Positions 36,756 through 47,649 of a stretch of DNA of 64,000 nt are shown piece after piece. The notes below the pieces were generated by a model that saw only the letters and a program-made list of their open reading frames with translations, was not told where the DNA came from and did not search any database. The stretch comes from Margaritifera margaritifera (taxonomy: Eukaryota > Mollusca > Bivalvia > Unionida > Margaritiferidae): contig JAQPZY010001625.1 in the NCBI GenBank assembly GCA_029931535.1, positions 5,768,501 through 5,832,500 on the forward strand. The letters are read 5' to 3'. Both the position numbers and the translations under genes were made by a program. Position 1 is the stretch's first letter; each line of letters begins with the position of its first letter.

Positions 36756-38350
36756 ATCATGGTCTGTACGTCTTTTAAATTACGTCTTGGAAATTATAAA
36801 CATACGCAGAAACTTCCTTAAACGGTTCACTTGATCCAAAGTGTAATAATTTATGGAAATTACGCTTTCATTTTTGAAGAAAAGTATTGCTGTCAAGACA
36901 GAAAAAAGTTCCCATTACATTCCGCACTGATTGGACTTCAAAATTTTGTAAAAGCAACATTTGATCTTGAAGACAATTTCGGTCAGAGCAATATTAAATA
37001 CAGTACAGTGTAATTTATTTGTTCACTTATTTTGTAGACTAGTTCCCAATTTTAGCGAAAATATGTTTCGAGAGGAAAGGACTCTTTTCATACAACTATG
37101 ATGCGAGTCGTAAAGATGTCCAGATGCTACTCTGTGACATATTTAGATAAACATCTGCGACACGTTTTAATTTGTCAGGATTCCAAATCAATCTTTTTCT
37201 AAGAAAATTGAATCTTGTTTACAACCAACAAGTCTAACATACAATATTTTTTCCTTGATTTCCATAAATATGTAGTACAATTGATGTTTGTTAAAGAATA
37301 TTTAAAGATTATTGTGTGTTTTTTTATTTATTCACTACTTTATTAAGGGTCCTCAAGAATGAGCGTTAAGAATAATTGGTTTTTCTACAGGATTTAATGT
37401 TATTTGGTAATGACAAATTCCTTGTATGGATTTAATGTTATTTTGTAATGACACATTCTTTGTGTGATATATAGTATTCAAAAAACCGTGACTGGTGGTT
37501 TATTGCTGGAGTCGTTAGCTTTTCGTTTTCAATAATTTTCTTGTCCTTATCATTTCCAAAATGAGAGAAAAAGAGCTGTTATCCATGAAACCTGCAAATT
37601 GAATTTGAGTGTAATTAGTATTTATTTACCTATACATGGAAACAAAGATGATTTTTTTTCGTGTCACTTTTAAAAAATCTTTCTGATGGGAGGGTAACAC
37701 TTGGTTATATACAAATGTCATATTTAAATATATTACATATTTTCTTTATAAATATACATTGCATAGCTGGTCCTAAGTTAAAAAAATATATACCCCCCCC
37801 CCCATCCCAATCCAGGCTGCTGAAACGAAGCACTCTTCCGATAATCCAATGATATGCTTACTATGATATTAATATTGTACGTATGAGAATTAATGATTGA
37901 GTAGTACTCATCTAGTTTATCTTACTGCCACGAGTTACTGTCAACTAGCCGTTTTTAAGGACCAGGAGTAAGATCTACAATTTACAAGTTTCTCCAATAT
38001 CCTTATTTTCCTCACTTCCAACCTAAATTATCTTCGGTTTAACATGCCCTTTTACAAACAGACTAAAAAGCACCGATCATGATTCTCCAAGACATTTCTA
38101 ATCGACGTGCTTGGATCTCATGAAGTGGTCATTGGTTCTCATGTCAAATTATTTTCTCCCTCGGCTTATTTTTTGCAGCTGCTTTTTTGAATTAAAAGAA
38201 TTCCGTTCACAGCGTGTAATTATAATGAAATAACAAATCTTGCGTCTTTCATTGTATATAAGAAGATGAATTTATTCTCATAAATCACTTTCCTAAACAA
38301 GAGATCGACTCCTTAAAGTCAACAGTAGTATTTCTTTTGTCCTATTACCT
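36756..38350. other. unassigned AT-rich stretch
   Basis: Nothing recognised. A ~45-bp phrase with GGATTTAATGTTATTTxGTAATGACA is tandemly repeated at ~37,391-37,455, and a C13 tract lies at 37,792-37,804. Confidence 0.4.
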
Positions 38351-38352
38351 AG

Positions 38353-38757
38353 TTGATCTTTCAATTAGTGTTTGGGAGAGATGAAAGAGCTTTCACAACC
38401 AGAAAAAAGCAGAAGAATAAATCTTGTGCTCTCAGAATTAAAAATATTCAGAATAATATGAAAAAAGAATTAAAAAGAACGAAGCAAATAAAATTATTTC
38501 AACATTCTCATGAAATTGATCAAACATTAAGAACTCGCCTTTTCTCTCTAAAATCCAAGTTCATTCCAACTTCCTTAACTCCGTTGGAGTTTTTAATCTT
38601 AGTAGACAAAATGTATCATGTGTCCTGTAAAAGATCAATACATGACTCTTTTATAGCACGGGGACATTGTCAACGAGTCTCCTCGGCCTGCGTTGACCTG
38701 TCTTCTAACTTGTTGCCTTACTTTTGTCTTTCAGCACAAAAAAGAAATCTCTTTTGA
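38353..38757 (+). CDS. unrecognised open frame, 134 codons
   Basis: This is the longest plus-strand frame in the neighbourhood. It is rich in Lys, Ser and Leu, with a basic N-terminal third (TRKKQKNK, KKELKRTKQIK) and five scattered cysteines. There is no signal peptide, clear membrane segment or known motif. The complementary strand is closed. It could be a decayed exon or a chance frame, and I have no functional call. Confidence 0.2.
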   Translation: MIFQLVFGRDERAFTTRKKQKNKSCALRIKNIQNNMKKELKRTKQIKLFQHSHEIDQTLRTRLFSLKSKFIPTSLTPLEFLILVDKMYHVSCKRSIHDSFIARGHCQRVSSACVDLSSNLLPYFCLSAQKRNLF

Positions 38758-38899
38758 GATCGTATTCTTGTGTGTTTTTGAACATGTAAAACGTCTAAGC
38801 CAATGAGGAACGTTCATCCTTTAGTTGCACAGAGTCATCGAATCTCTCTTTAGTTCGGTGCATTTAAGAAGAAGAAGAAAAAAAAAGAAAGAAAAAAAC

Positions 38900-40090
38900 A
38901 GATTAAGGATGGAATGGTATAATATGCTTTCGGTGAGTACGTATCTGGAGCTTTACATTTATTTTCATACACATAATGGTAGCAGAATCATTCGCAGATT
39001 TTCGCAGGGTTCCGTCTGGACTAACTACTATGAAGCAAGACTGTTCCGGGTATGAATGTTTTACACAACCTTCTTCGTAGTATTGAAGAGTTGCGTAGCC
39101 AAACTGCAGTACCTTTCCACAAAGTGTTGCTAAGGCGCCGATTTCGTGTCGCGAACCGAAATCCATTATGGATTTAATATCATCTCTAAATTCAGTCTTG
39201 TCTTTCTTCAGTACAGCAGCGTCAAAGTGCTCCTGTTGCTGTTAACTTTCCGAATCATAGAGAATTGTGGCAAGTATTTCCGGTGATTTCGACAGACATT
39301 TTCCTGTCTTTTGTTTTATCATTGTAGTGGATATCTGTTGAATATTTCCCATTAAGTTGAAAGAAACTGATCTATGTTGACTTTGCAACTACGTCTTCTT
39401 TGCGATAAACTTCTTGTTGACCATTAATTGTAGCGCCATAATAAGTAACTTTGCTTGTAAGTGTCCGAGTGTCTGCAATCAGCCTCCTTATTTCACTTCT
39501 GTTGACACGAATTGCGCAGATAGCCGGCTAGAACTTAGAACGCATCCAGTATGTACCTCCCAGTTTCTTAAACTTAGCTTCTGCATGCTCCAAGTGAACA
39601 TATTTTTCCCGCAGTAATCTGCTGGTTTTTTAAAATATTTTTTCTTCTGGCAAACGCCTTACAAGTTCTTTGAAACCTTCCAGAATCGCACTGCTTATGC
39701 CACCTGGTATGCTGTGAAGACTCTTACAACATTTTTCGTTAACAGATTTAACCTGGCTTGGACCTCTTCTATGTATGCTAATTCCTGAGCACGTTGTTAT
39801 TTTCTTTAATTAAGTGTTGGCTTACTTTCATGTCCGCAACAATCAATATTACCCACCGTCTTGCCTTTACCTCTACTTATATTTTTACTGTCCACACAAA
39901 GCTTTGTCGGCATTCCTGCTAATTTCTTTTCAACTGAGTCTATATTCTCCTTAACATGACATTTTCTGTTTTCTTTAGAATACAGATTTTTGAGCGTTGG
40001 TTCCGCAAAGTTTACAAGTGATTTTCTTGGGTCGGTGATTCCTTTTTCTGTTTCCCGCTCCAATATCTGTGCAACGTTTCGCAAACCCGA
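38900..40090 (-). pseudogene. broken gene with possible YqaJ-nuclease-like motif
   Basis: On the minus strand from 40,084 downwards one frame stays largely open with a few stops: ETEKGITDPRKSLVNFAEPT (near 40,040), MGNIQQISTTMIKQKTGKCL (near 39,330), then LKKDKTEFRDDIKSIMDFGS and HEIGALATLCGKVLQFGY (near 39,140), ending with IVVSPDGTLRKSANDSATI (near 39,000). Animal proteins with a YqaJ-like (PD-(D/E)xK) domain have a similar 'hE..A.ATL......EEG.......V.SPDG' arrangement before an ExKC motif. Here the sequence reads IMCMKIN at that place, so the nuclease Glu-x-Lys is not intact. I offer this as a weak homology. It could also be the product of a transposon. Confidence 0.3.
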
Positions 40091-42392
40091 TATGAATCTA
40101 AGGAAATCCTATCTGCCAAAACTTAACCATCTCTTTCTGAAATCTCAGTTGGGTGGTAGTGTCACATGAAAACCATTCTACAAAAAGAAGCAAATATTGT
40201 CCAATGGCAAACGATTTTCCACCAACAGTCTATTCAATTTTATGTACGAGTTGACATGACCTTCCTCGCGGATAGCTTGCAGGACAACGGGCAGTGTTGA
40301 CAACATAACGTTTATTGCTGGTCAAATATGATTATCACTTTGGTCTTCTCCTTTATCTGATATTTTCTCTTCTTCACTTTCTTCTAGGTCGATGGCTTCG
40401 GTATAGTGCTGAACTATATGTATTAGCTTCTCTCTTTTAATGCTGCAGAACGAGCACAGGAATCGTGCCATTGAACTATAAGAGTAAAGGTCCATATCAG
40501 CAACTATAAAACTGCGTAACTTTTAGCAACAGACTAGCTGGAACTACACTGGACAAAAATGATCTGTTAGTGTGCCATTGTGACGTAAATTTAGCTAAAT
40601 CATTGAAAATATACATAACTGTTACAACACCGTAGGAAAATACCTTATTTAAATTTTAACCGAAAAAAAATATCTACCGAATTTTTATTTGAAATGTCTC
40701 AGTGGTTTCTAAAGAATATTTAAATTCCATGCTTATAGTATCTACTGAAGCGCAAATCTCCGTGATTCGGTGTATTTTATTCCGTGGTTATGGTCGAAGA
40801 TTAGCAACAAAGTTCTGCAATTCTATCAGTGACACACCGGACTACACAAAATGACTGGTAAAATCAACATAAAAAGTTATTAATTGCAATATTACCACGA
40901 AAAGTACGAATCACATGGTAATTTTGCGATATGTCCAGCTTCACATAACATTTGGAATGATTTCATGAAGTGTTCAAATAGGACTCACAAAATAGAAATG
41001 TGCAGCAGGAAACGGTATATACATTAAAACGTTATTTCTTTCAAGACATTTCCTTTTTAATTATGAAATAGCAATTAAAAATTTTAAAAAAAATTCTTTC
41101 TAAAGAGGGCATGTATATAATACATAGATTATAGTTTTTGTACTGTTGGATAGTATGGTCTCTCTCAAAATAAATGGAGCTCACAAGCTCTTCTCATCGT
41201 ACTTCGGTCTCGCCCACAACATTTATCCAACAGTACAAACACTAAAATCTATCGATTATACCCCCAGATCGTGACTTTCTATTCATATGTACTACATTGG
41301 ATGATCAAGTAAATTTACTACTTTTTGGACGTCGTCAAACATTTGTTGCGTGCTATCAAGCACACACAGGACCCTATAGGTGTATTGCTACGTAATCTAA
41401 GGCGTTCGACGTAGTTAAGGAACTACTTTTGAACGGCTTTAAACATGTTGGGTATGTCAAATGCAGTCAATCGCTCGTGGACAATGCAGATGATTTGATG
41501 GACTGGCTATCAAATTTAAAAACTAAAGACATTGGAATGGTTATTGATCAGACATAACATTGAAGAAATAAAACAAGGTACTCATCTGAATGAGCTTCAT
41601 TCTGGCCACGTGAATCGGGTCAGCTCTGTTACCAATATTACAAATCATACCTCAAAAAGAGATGTTCCAGAGAGGAAAATAATGTAAATTAGTTAATTGA
41701 AAGACAAAAAAATAAAAATACCAAGGTAGTAACGGCATGAGATATGATAAATGTCCAAAGGTTGCTGTGGGAATTTAAAAGAGATCCAATATCAAAATAA
41801 ACCATTATCTCCGAGAAATTAAATTAACTGCTTGCCGAAAAATTTACGGTTCTGAGAACGAACCCACAACTCTTGATTCTGTAAGATACAGTATAGAACG
41901 TTTTCTCAAATAAATGGGCTATGAAACATCTCTTAGGCACAGAAAAATCCAAAAAATGAACCAAGCACTATCTCCTAGAAAAATAGACCGAAAGAAAAAG
42001 GGTATAGGAAGCAAAACTCGCGCATCTGAAACCTTTTTCACGTGAAGACAAGGATAAATTATTGACTTCGGGACATACAGACACGTGTCCCCCTCCCGCC
42101 TCCCCTCCTCAAGCCATGCAGATTACACTTTATTACTTCAGCAAAATCTTTGGGTTTTAAGGCAGAGTTGTGGCCAGGAAATTTAAATTTGGAGACATAA
42201 CACTGCGTGAGACAGTTACAGGCCAAAAATACCTTTAGTATCAAGGGCGTGATTCTAAGACCAGGGATGGTTCACTTAGAGATGATTTCAGAGAAACTTA
42301 ACCTAAATGATTTGCGCAAAATGGTGTACAGGACGACATAACACAATTCTCGTTTATTTAGAATACTGTAAATAATATCGCCCCATGAAAGT

Positions 42393-42425
<33 letters not shown>

Positions 42426-42745
42426 AATCTGTAATTACCCGCACAAGTATGTATTTTAATACTGCATCGCTGTGAAGTAATATTTGTTGAATTATGTACT
42501 CTACGGGTTGATTGTTGTTATAATTTAGGCCTCTTCTTGTTCAATTAGGTTTGAATATTTCGTGTTGTCATTTGATACTTTTTTTTCCCTCAATTACTTA
42601 TATAACAATTCTCAATGTTAAATCATTTCACTCATTTCTTTATATTTTTTTACATTTTTTATTAAAGACGTTTGCCTCATGAATCATGCCAGCTATTATA
42701 TGTCATAAGTTTTGTACCTTCACTTTCGTTCATGCATTATTTCAT
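40091..42745. other. unassigned stretch with one foldback
   Basis: No gene recognised. Plus-strand frames from ~41,280 to 42,240 carry peptide-like runs (GVLLRNLRRST, HLNELHSGHVNRVSSVTN) but many stops and no motif. An A32 tract lies at 42,394-42,423. Confidence 0.35.
41124..41252. repeat. foldback with ~29-bp arms
   Basis: TAGATTATAGTTTTTGTACT...GTTGGATA at the left and TTATCCAACAGTACAAACAC...ATCTA at the right are reverse complements with 2-3 mismatches around a ~70-bp loop. This could be a small MITE or a stem-loop. No target duplication was clear. Confidence 0.6.
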
Positions 42746-42749
42746 TCAC

Positions 42750-42970
42750 TACCGTATATACACGCGTATTCTCCGCGTCCAAATGCAAACAACATAGACC
42801 CTGATCTGCTGGTGCGTAATGCGCCGGCAGATCAGGGTCTACGTTTTTTGTTCTACTGATTAGTCTTTACAAACTGCATAGACCCAGATCCTCCGGCGCA
42901 TTATGCGACGGCAGATCTGGGTCTAAGCAGTTTGCAGTTAGTACTGGGTTGTACGCGAGTATAAACGGTA
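42750..42970. mobile_element. twin-hairpin MITE, copy 1
   Basis: The ends are TACCGTATATACACGCGTA and TACGCGAGTATAAACGGTA, giving ~19-bp terminal inverted repeats ending in TA, which suggests a TA-target family (Tc1/mariner/pogo-like). The interior has two consecutive palindromes: 42,796-42,840 with arms AGACCCTGATCTGC/GCAGATCAGGGTCT, and 42,880-42,924 with arms AGACCCAGATC/GATCTGGGTCT. A second copy lies at 59,349-59,538. The family assignment is an inference. Confidence 0.8.
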
Positions 42971-43279
42971 ATTCTTTTAAGTTTTTGTGAATATATAAAT
43001 GAAAGCACAAATGTAGAAATTAAGTCTGTAATGAATTAAACAAACGATTATAATAATTAATCAATCAATAAATAAAACTCTGTTTAATACATGATGAATG
43101 TCAAATTTGAAAAAGAAGTAAAGATTTACACAATATAAAATATTTAGGCCATCAAAACGTTTGATCTATTCAAAATATGTTTGCGATATCGTAAGAATTA
43201 TTTTATCGTACAAATAAATAAATACATCTCACATTCATCGTGACCGAATTTCAGAATGTATAGAGTTTAAGATCATATG

Positions 43280-43520
43280 GGTTTCTCAGTATATACAAAT
43301 CATTACATGATTTAGCGTCAGAGTATATCAAAAATTTAGTAAAACCGATAAGGTGCCAATATAGTTTAAGGTCATGTTCCAAGAAAAACTAATTTTGTCG
43401 AGGTCAACTTCAGAACTCTTTCAAAACTCGTTCGGTTGTTCTGACGTCCAGATATGAAATGCCATTCCACACAAAAAATTAGAAAAATACCAACTATGGT
43501 AAGCTTTAAGTAAAATATTA
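43280..43520 (+). pseudogene. LINE C-terminal tail remnant
   Basis: The plus strand reads YKSLHDLASEYIKNLVKP, a diverged arginine-rich SLRS block, a SVVLTSRYEMPF phrase and, after a frame change, KIRKIPTMVSFK. Animal LINE pols of the CR1/jockey group end in 'YKsLh..aP.Yl..Li...., R.LRS......Vp......G...F....P..WN.LP..i....s...FK'. Only this tail survives, and no RT core is adjacent. Confidence 0.55.
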
Positions 43521-43846
43521 GGGCATTTCTGATGACAATTTAAATCGCGACCAGTAATTCTAACAAGGCTATCTCAATCTGCTGCTTTTGCATCATCAAC
43601 TAACTTCCCACGGATATCTGTCCTGTTCTGATGTTTATTTTATTTTATTTCATAATGAGATACTGAAATATATCGGTGGGAGAAAAATGATATCTACTCA
43701 CAGTGGCGATACCAATTTTATCGCCACGGTGGCAATATCACTTTTGGAACTACTTCCTTTTTTTCCATTTAGAAAATATATCTGCCCTTATGTATGTTCT
43801 TCAGACCTGTATTTCCATACTTAGACCTATTTTAGTTTTTCTTCTT

Positions 43847-43852
<6 letters not shown>

Positions 43853-43892
<40 letters not shown>
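43853..43892. repeat. (CT)n microsatellite
   Basis: About 20 CT units. Confidence 0.95.
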
Positions 43893-43894
<2 letters not shown>

Positions 43895-44368
43895 AATGAA
43901 TAGATCTTAAAATGTGTCAATACTGTTTACCCTCCATAATATACATTTATGTAATCAATGAAAAGGCACCATCATGAATGCATTAAATAAACTCCAAACA
44001 ACAAAAAGCAGGCTTCAGGTATTAACTTTTTTATAATTAGTTTTCCACATGAATCATGTAAATTGTCAGTGACTGAACTTACATGACCGGTTCTATTCGA
44101 TATTCTGTGTCACCCAACCTTTTACACTCAACGACAAATGGTACACGTTTTATGGCAAAACTCTTGATTACATATAGTAACAAAATTGTTTAAGTAGCAA
44201 TTTTAACTGTCATCACAATCATAATGATTATGTCTAAAAATGGTGGAGAAAACATGCATTGATTAGTGTCGATGGCAAACCGAAATTAAGTAATAATCGA
44301 AATTAGGGTGCAGCCTCTCGTACCGAGGTTTTTGCAAAAAAAAAAATTTAATAAAAAGAAAATCTAAT

Positions 44369-44507
44369 TTTTTTGAGTAGATATAAGAAAATATTTCACT
44401 CGTGAAGTGGAAAAAATTTGTATTCTCACTCGTGGCTTTGCCACTTGTGACAATACAATGTTTCCACTTCAATCGTGAAGTATTTCCTTATATCTGCTCA
44501 AAAAACG
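44369..44507. repeat. foldback element with ~68-bp arms
   Basis: The two halves are reverse complements over nearly their full length, meeting at GTGGC-TTT-GCCAC (44,432-44,444). Arms begin TTTTGAGTAGATATAAGAAA and end TATAAGG-like CTTATATCTGCTCAAAA. Both strands give similar short open frames (MKWK...) because of the symmetry. It resembles a small foldback MITE and would form a 139-nt hairpin RNA if transcribed. Confidence 0.85.
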
Positions 44508-44859
44508 TAGATATCCTCTATTTATTTGTCATAGATATATTTGTCATTGATGTGCCTTGTTTTGTGTACACTGATAATTTCTCACAGTGTATGTCAATTT
44601 GCTATTTTTACTTACGAAAATTCTTAGAATACATGATTGTACAATTGTACAATTTTTTGGCTTGGAGATGTTTCTGTAGATTTAATCATCACTAAATACT
44701 CAGTATTGTGCCGATGTGCCGTTAAACCCCATACATACATACATCTCTGTAGATGTTTGAAAATGTGTGTAATGTGTTTTTATTTCCTATCCGTGCTTAT
44801 ATGCTTGTTTGCATGTGTGTGTGTGTGTGTCTTTTGTCCATATAAATGCTAATGTTTCA

Positions 44860-45949
44860 CGAGTATGACTAAAATACGCAAAGGAAAAATGGAACGCAAT
44901 GGAAATAAGATACGCAATGGAAATAAAAAATTTTTTGTATAATAACACTTTTTCGTCACTATTTGAACTAAATATGATTTCTGGTGATACATTGACATCA
45001 AAACATTAAAAATGATACTTACTTTAAATAATAGTGCAAATTTACTCAAAGAATTTTTCACCTAAATGTGACCGACCTGCTGCGCAATGGAAATCATTAT
45101 ACGCAATGGAGATTTCAGAAGTTAGCAAATGTTATTTATTGGTCTTTATCTCGAAATATGGATACATGTTTTATTGGTTATTTTTATATTATTATCTTAA
45201 TTGAAAACTTACAATTTAATGATTTTAAAAAAAGTAACATATTTCATATGAATGTTAGCGGACTGCCACACAACAGAAATAGATATAATCATATATCAAA
45301 GGGTATGTGTATAACCTGTGAAGATACTTGTAATTACATAAAATGTAGAAGATATTTTGGAAATAATAAAATAGTGTAACACAATTACTTGGCTAATCGA
45401 CAACAACAACAACACAAAAAAACGAGTTAAAGTTAAACTGAATGTTGAAAGTAGCATTTTATTTAATTAAGTCAATTATGAACTTTCATTCATGATCATG
45501 TTCTATATTATGCATAACGCTTAGAATATGCATCTGATGATGAAATCCTTCTGTTAACCTTCCTTAATTAACAAATCACTTAAAAACAAAATAAATAATT
45601 TCCATTGTGTACTTTGTTTCCATAGCGCTAAAGCTTTATACTATCAGAAAATTAGATAATGAACATTATTTCATGTATGATCATTTTCATTTGCATACGG
45701 CGATTGCGTACTTTCTCAAATGCGCACGTTTCATGCAATTATTAACGTCAGTTTTGAAAATTAATTCCATTTTCTATTTTGCAATACAAACAGATATGTA
45801 TGCATCTAATGATTAAAAACTTCTTTCGATTTTTTTTTAAATTACAAAATTAAAAACACATAAATAATTTCCATTGCGCTCCATTTTTTCATTGTTAATT
45901 TTATTTCCATTGCGTTCCATTTATCCATTGCGTATTTTAGTCATACCGA
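44860..45949. mobile_element. 1,084-bp TIR element with subterminal repeats, family unknown
   Basis: The element spans 44,863-45,946 and is flanked by CGA on both sides (a candidate 3-bp target duplication). Terminal inverted repeats begin GTATGACTAAAATACGCAA and continue ~45 bp with few differences. The motif ACGCAATGGAAAT or close variants occurs repeatedly near both ends (44,875-44,930 and 45,080-45,110 direct; 45,598, 45,868 and 45,898-45,935 inverted), like transposase-binding subterminal repeats. The interior has one open frame (45,068-45,379) without transposase motifs. A 3-bp duplication would fit PIF/Harbinger or CACTA-like families, but the end sequence fits neither clearly. Confidence 0.85.
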
Positions 45950-46330
45950 TGTTTTTCCCTTTTAATAATGTTGAGAACCATCAATACAGCTATTTGACCA
46001 ATGCCATATTAGTTATCATAAACTGGGATATTAATATCTTCCAACAGAAATTTGTTACCAAATTTAACAGCATAAATACCGGCGATTAGGGAAATAGCAA
46101 CGACATTTAACAGAACTGATCAAACAGTTAATGCAGGGAAATATCTTAGCCTGATTTCTCTGTAACGTGGCCTTTAACTGTTTTTATTATATTTGTTTAT
46201 CACTTGCGATATATTGATTTTACGTTTGAGTCTGCAAACGGTATACACTTATACATCTGTATTCACCTGGTATAACGTTACCACCCAGCGCTAACAGGAA
46301 AACACGTGAAGAAAATAAGGTGAAGGTCGT
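45950..46330. other. MRAS upstream region
   Basis: Non-coding. It probably holds the distal promoter of MRAS. I see no TATA box in a convincing place. Confidence 0.35.
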
Positions 46331-46332
46331 TA

Positions 46333-46343
46333 AAGATGGCGGC
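46333..46343 (+). promoter_or_regulatory. YY1-type motif in MRAS promoter region
   Basis: AAGATGGCGGC is the consensus YY1 site often found just downstream of transcription starts of TATA-less animal genes. It is on the plus strand ~160 bp upstream of the MRAS ATG, which places a likely transcription start nearby. Sequence match is exact; function is inferred. Confidence 0.6.
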
Positions 46344-46420
46344 CCGCTAGGGCAACTTTCTGTTTGAACAGTAAAAGTACGTGATTTATTGGAAATTTGA
46401 ATGGCAACTACTCATATTTT

Positions 46421-46434
46421 TATTTTAGCAGAAG
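46421..46434 (+). promoter_or_regulatory. possible 5'-UTR splice acceptor of MRAS
   Basis: The pyrimidine-rich TTTTTATTTTAG followed by CAG lies ~60 bp before the ATG, and an ACA|GTAAAAG donor-like site lies at ~46,369. A short intron in the 5' UTR is possible, but both sites are weak. Confidence 0.25.
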
Positions 46435-46491
46435 CATAAAGTCATAAACACTTGTTTTTAGATATAAGGTAAAGTTGAACGGCAGAAAATA

Positions 46492-46678
46492 ATGTCAAAA
46501 GCACCCAGTGAAAACTTGACAACTTACAAACTCGTGGTGGTAGGGGATGGTGGTGTTGGAAAATCTGCACTTACAATTCAATTCTTCCAGAGAATGTTTG
46601 TGGAAGATTACGACCCTACTATTGAGGATTCTTATATTCAGCACACGGAGATAGACGGAGCATGGTGTATCCTTGACG
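46492..46678 (+). CDS. MRAS: M-Ras small GTPase, first coding exon
   Basis: The exon encodes the first 62 residues of a Ras-family GTPase plus one base of the next codon. M-Ras is a plasma-membrane GTP switch acting in the SHOC2-PP1C-RAF pathway. The P-loop [10 protein letters not shown] is at residues 18-27. Switch I, with the effector segment YDPTIEDSY, is at 40-48; Thr43 corresponds to Ras Thr35. The M-Ras-type FFQ (31-33) and HTEID (51-55) distinguish it from R-Ras and H-Ras. The start is the only in-frame ATG before the YKLVVVG strand. The exon ends GACG|GTAAGT, a phase-1 donor; a following TN would make the conserved Val that precedes LDTAGQE. Exons with LDTAGQE, NKVD and the C-terminal CAAX box were not found in the remaining 17 kb, so the gene continues outside the window. 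Confidence 0.95.
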
Positions 46679-47649
46679 GTAAGTTTATGAAATTTAATTT
46701 GATTAAAATCTATTCGGGGGCGTATCCTAGTCCTGCAATATAAGACGTCTACCCAGAAAGTTATGATGAGGGATCCACCCCACCCCCAATCATGACTCTC
46801 AGCGGTAGTTTCCATAAGGAGAAGTTGGAAGAGTTGTGTGTGTGTGTGCAAAACCTCCGCCCTGGTGGTCCAAGGAGCTATGTCCCTGGTTGGGGTATTG
46901 TGGGGTTTGCTCCCCTCCCCCAAGCTGAAATGGTCTTGGTGTATCAATTCAGATTAGACTTTCTTTCCCTAATGGAAAAATTTGAAATTTGATACATAGC
47001 AATCTAAAAAACAAGCATGATGAAAATGCAAGTTTCCTAGGTGGTATAATAGTAAGGAAAATAAGCAAAAGTTAGGTTTTATAATAATACACAAACTAAA
47101 GTCAGCAATAAAAATCATCAAAGTAAGAGGCCCTGTTGTGGAGTCGGAAGAAGATACTGTAGGCCTATTTTATAATACTTTTTATGTGCTGGAAATGTTA
47201 CAGATTATAAATAAATTACAGATTTCTTTCTGAAAGAATTGAAGAAATTAAACTCACTTTCAAGAAAAATGTTTAATTTATTTTACAATATGTGCTGTAT
47301 TCATGTTGTATTTTATGTTCATGTGCTTTTATTTGTTGTGTTAAGATCAAACTATAAGCAAAATGCAGCATCATGCCAATCATCACTTGTATCAGTAAGC
47401 ACACACTGGCTTATCATATTATGTCTCTTTTTCATGCTGTCCCCTCCATACTGCATAATTAATAGAACTAGGTGATAATTTGTTAGAAACCTTTTTTGAT
47501 TTTTATTTAGTTGAAAGTCAAGCATGTGCATTCCTTGCTTCATTATTAACACTGTCCTCGATCAAGATTGAATAATGTGTCAGGCAATCACTGTCAGTGA
47601 TGCTGAATTGGATAAAGCAAGCATCTTCTAGGCTTAGACTGATCTGTAT
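46679..47649 (+). other. start of MRAS intron 1
   Basis: The donor is GTAAGT at 46,679. Intronic sequence with no recognisable repeat follows until the MULE-like element at 47,660. The antisense frame at 46,495-46,947 is a shadow of the exon. Confidence 0.6.

Noticed and set aside
36522..36821. 99-codon plus frame and 81-codon minus frame in the GC-rich patch
   Set aside because: They span the MITE and its boundary and are open only because GC-rich DNA has few stop codons.
43706..43735. GTGGCGATA/TATCGCCAC mini-hairpin as a regulatory element
   Set aside because: It is short, isolated and without context; probably chance.
46495..46947. 150-codon minus-strand frame over MRAS exon 1
   Set aside because: It is the antisense shadow of the conserved exon plus intron and has no family resemblance.
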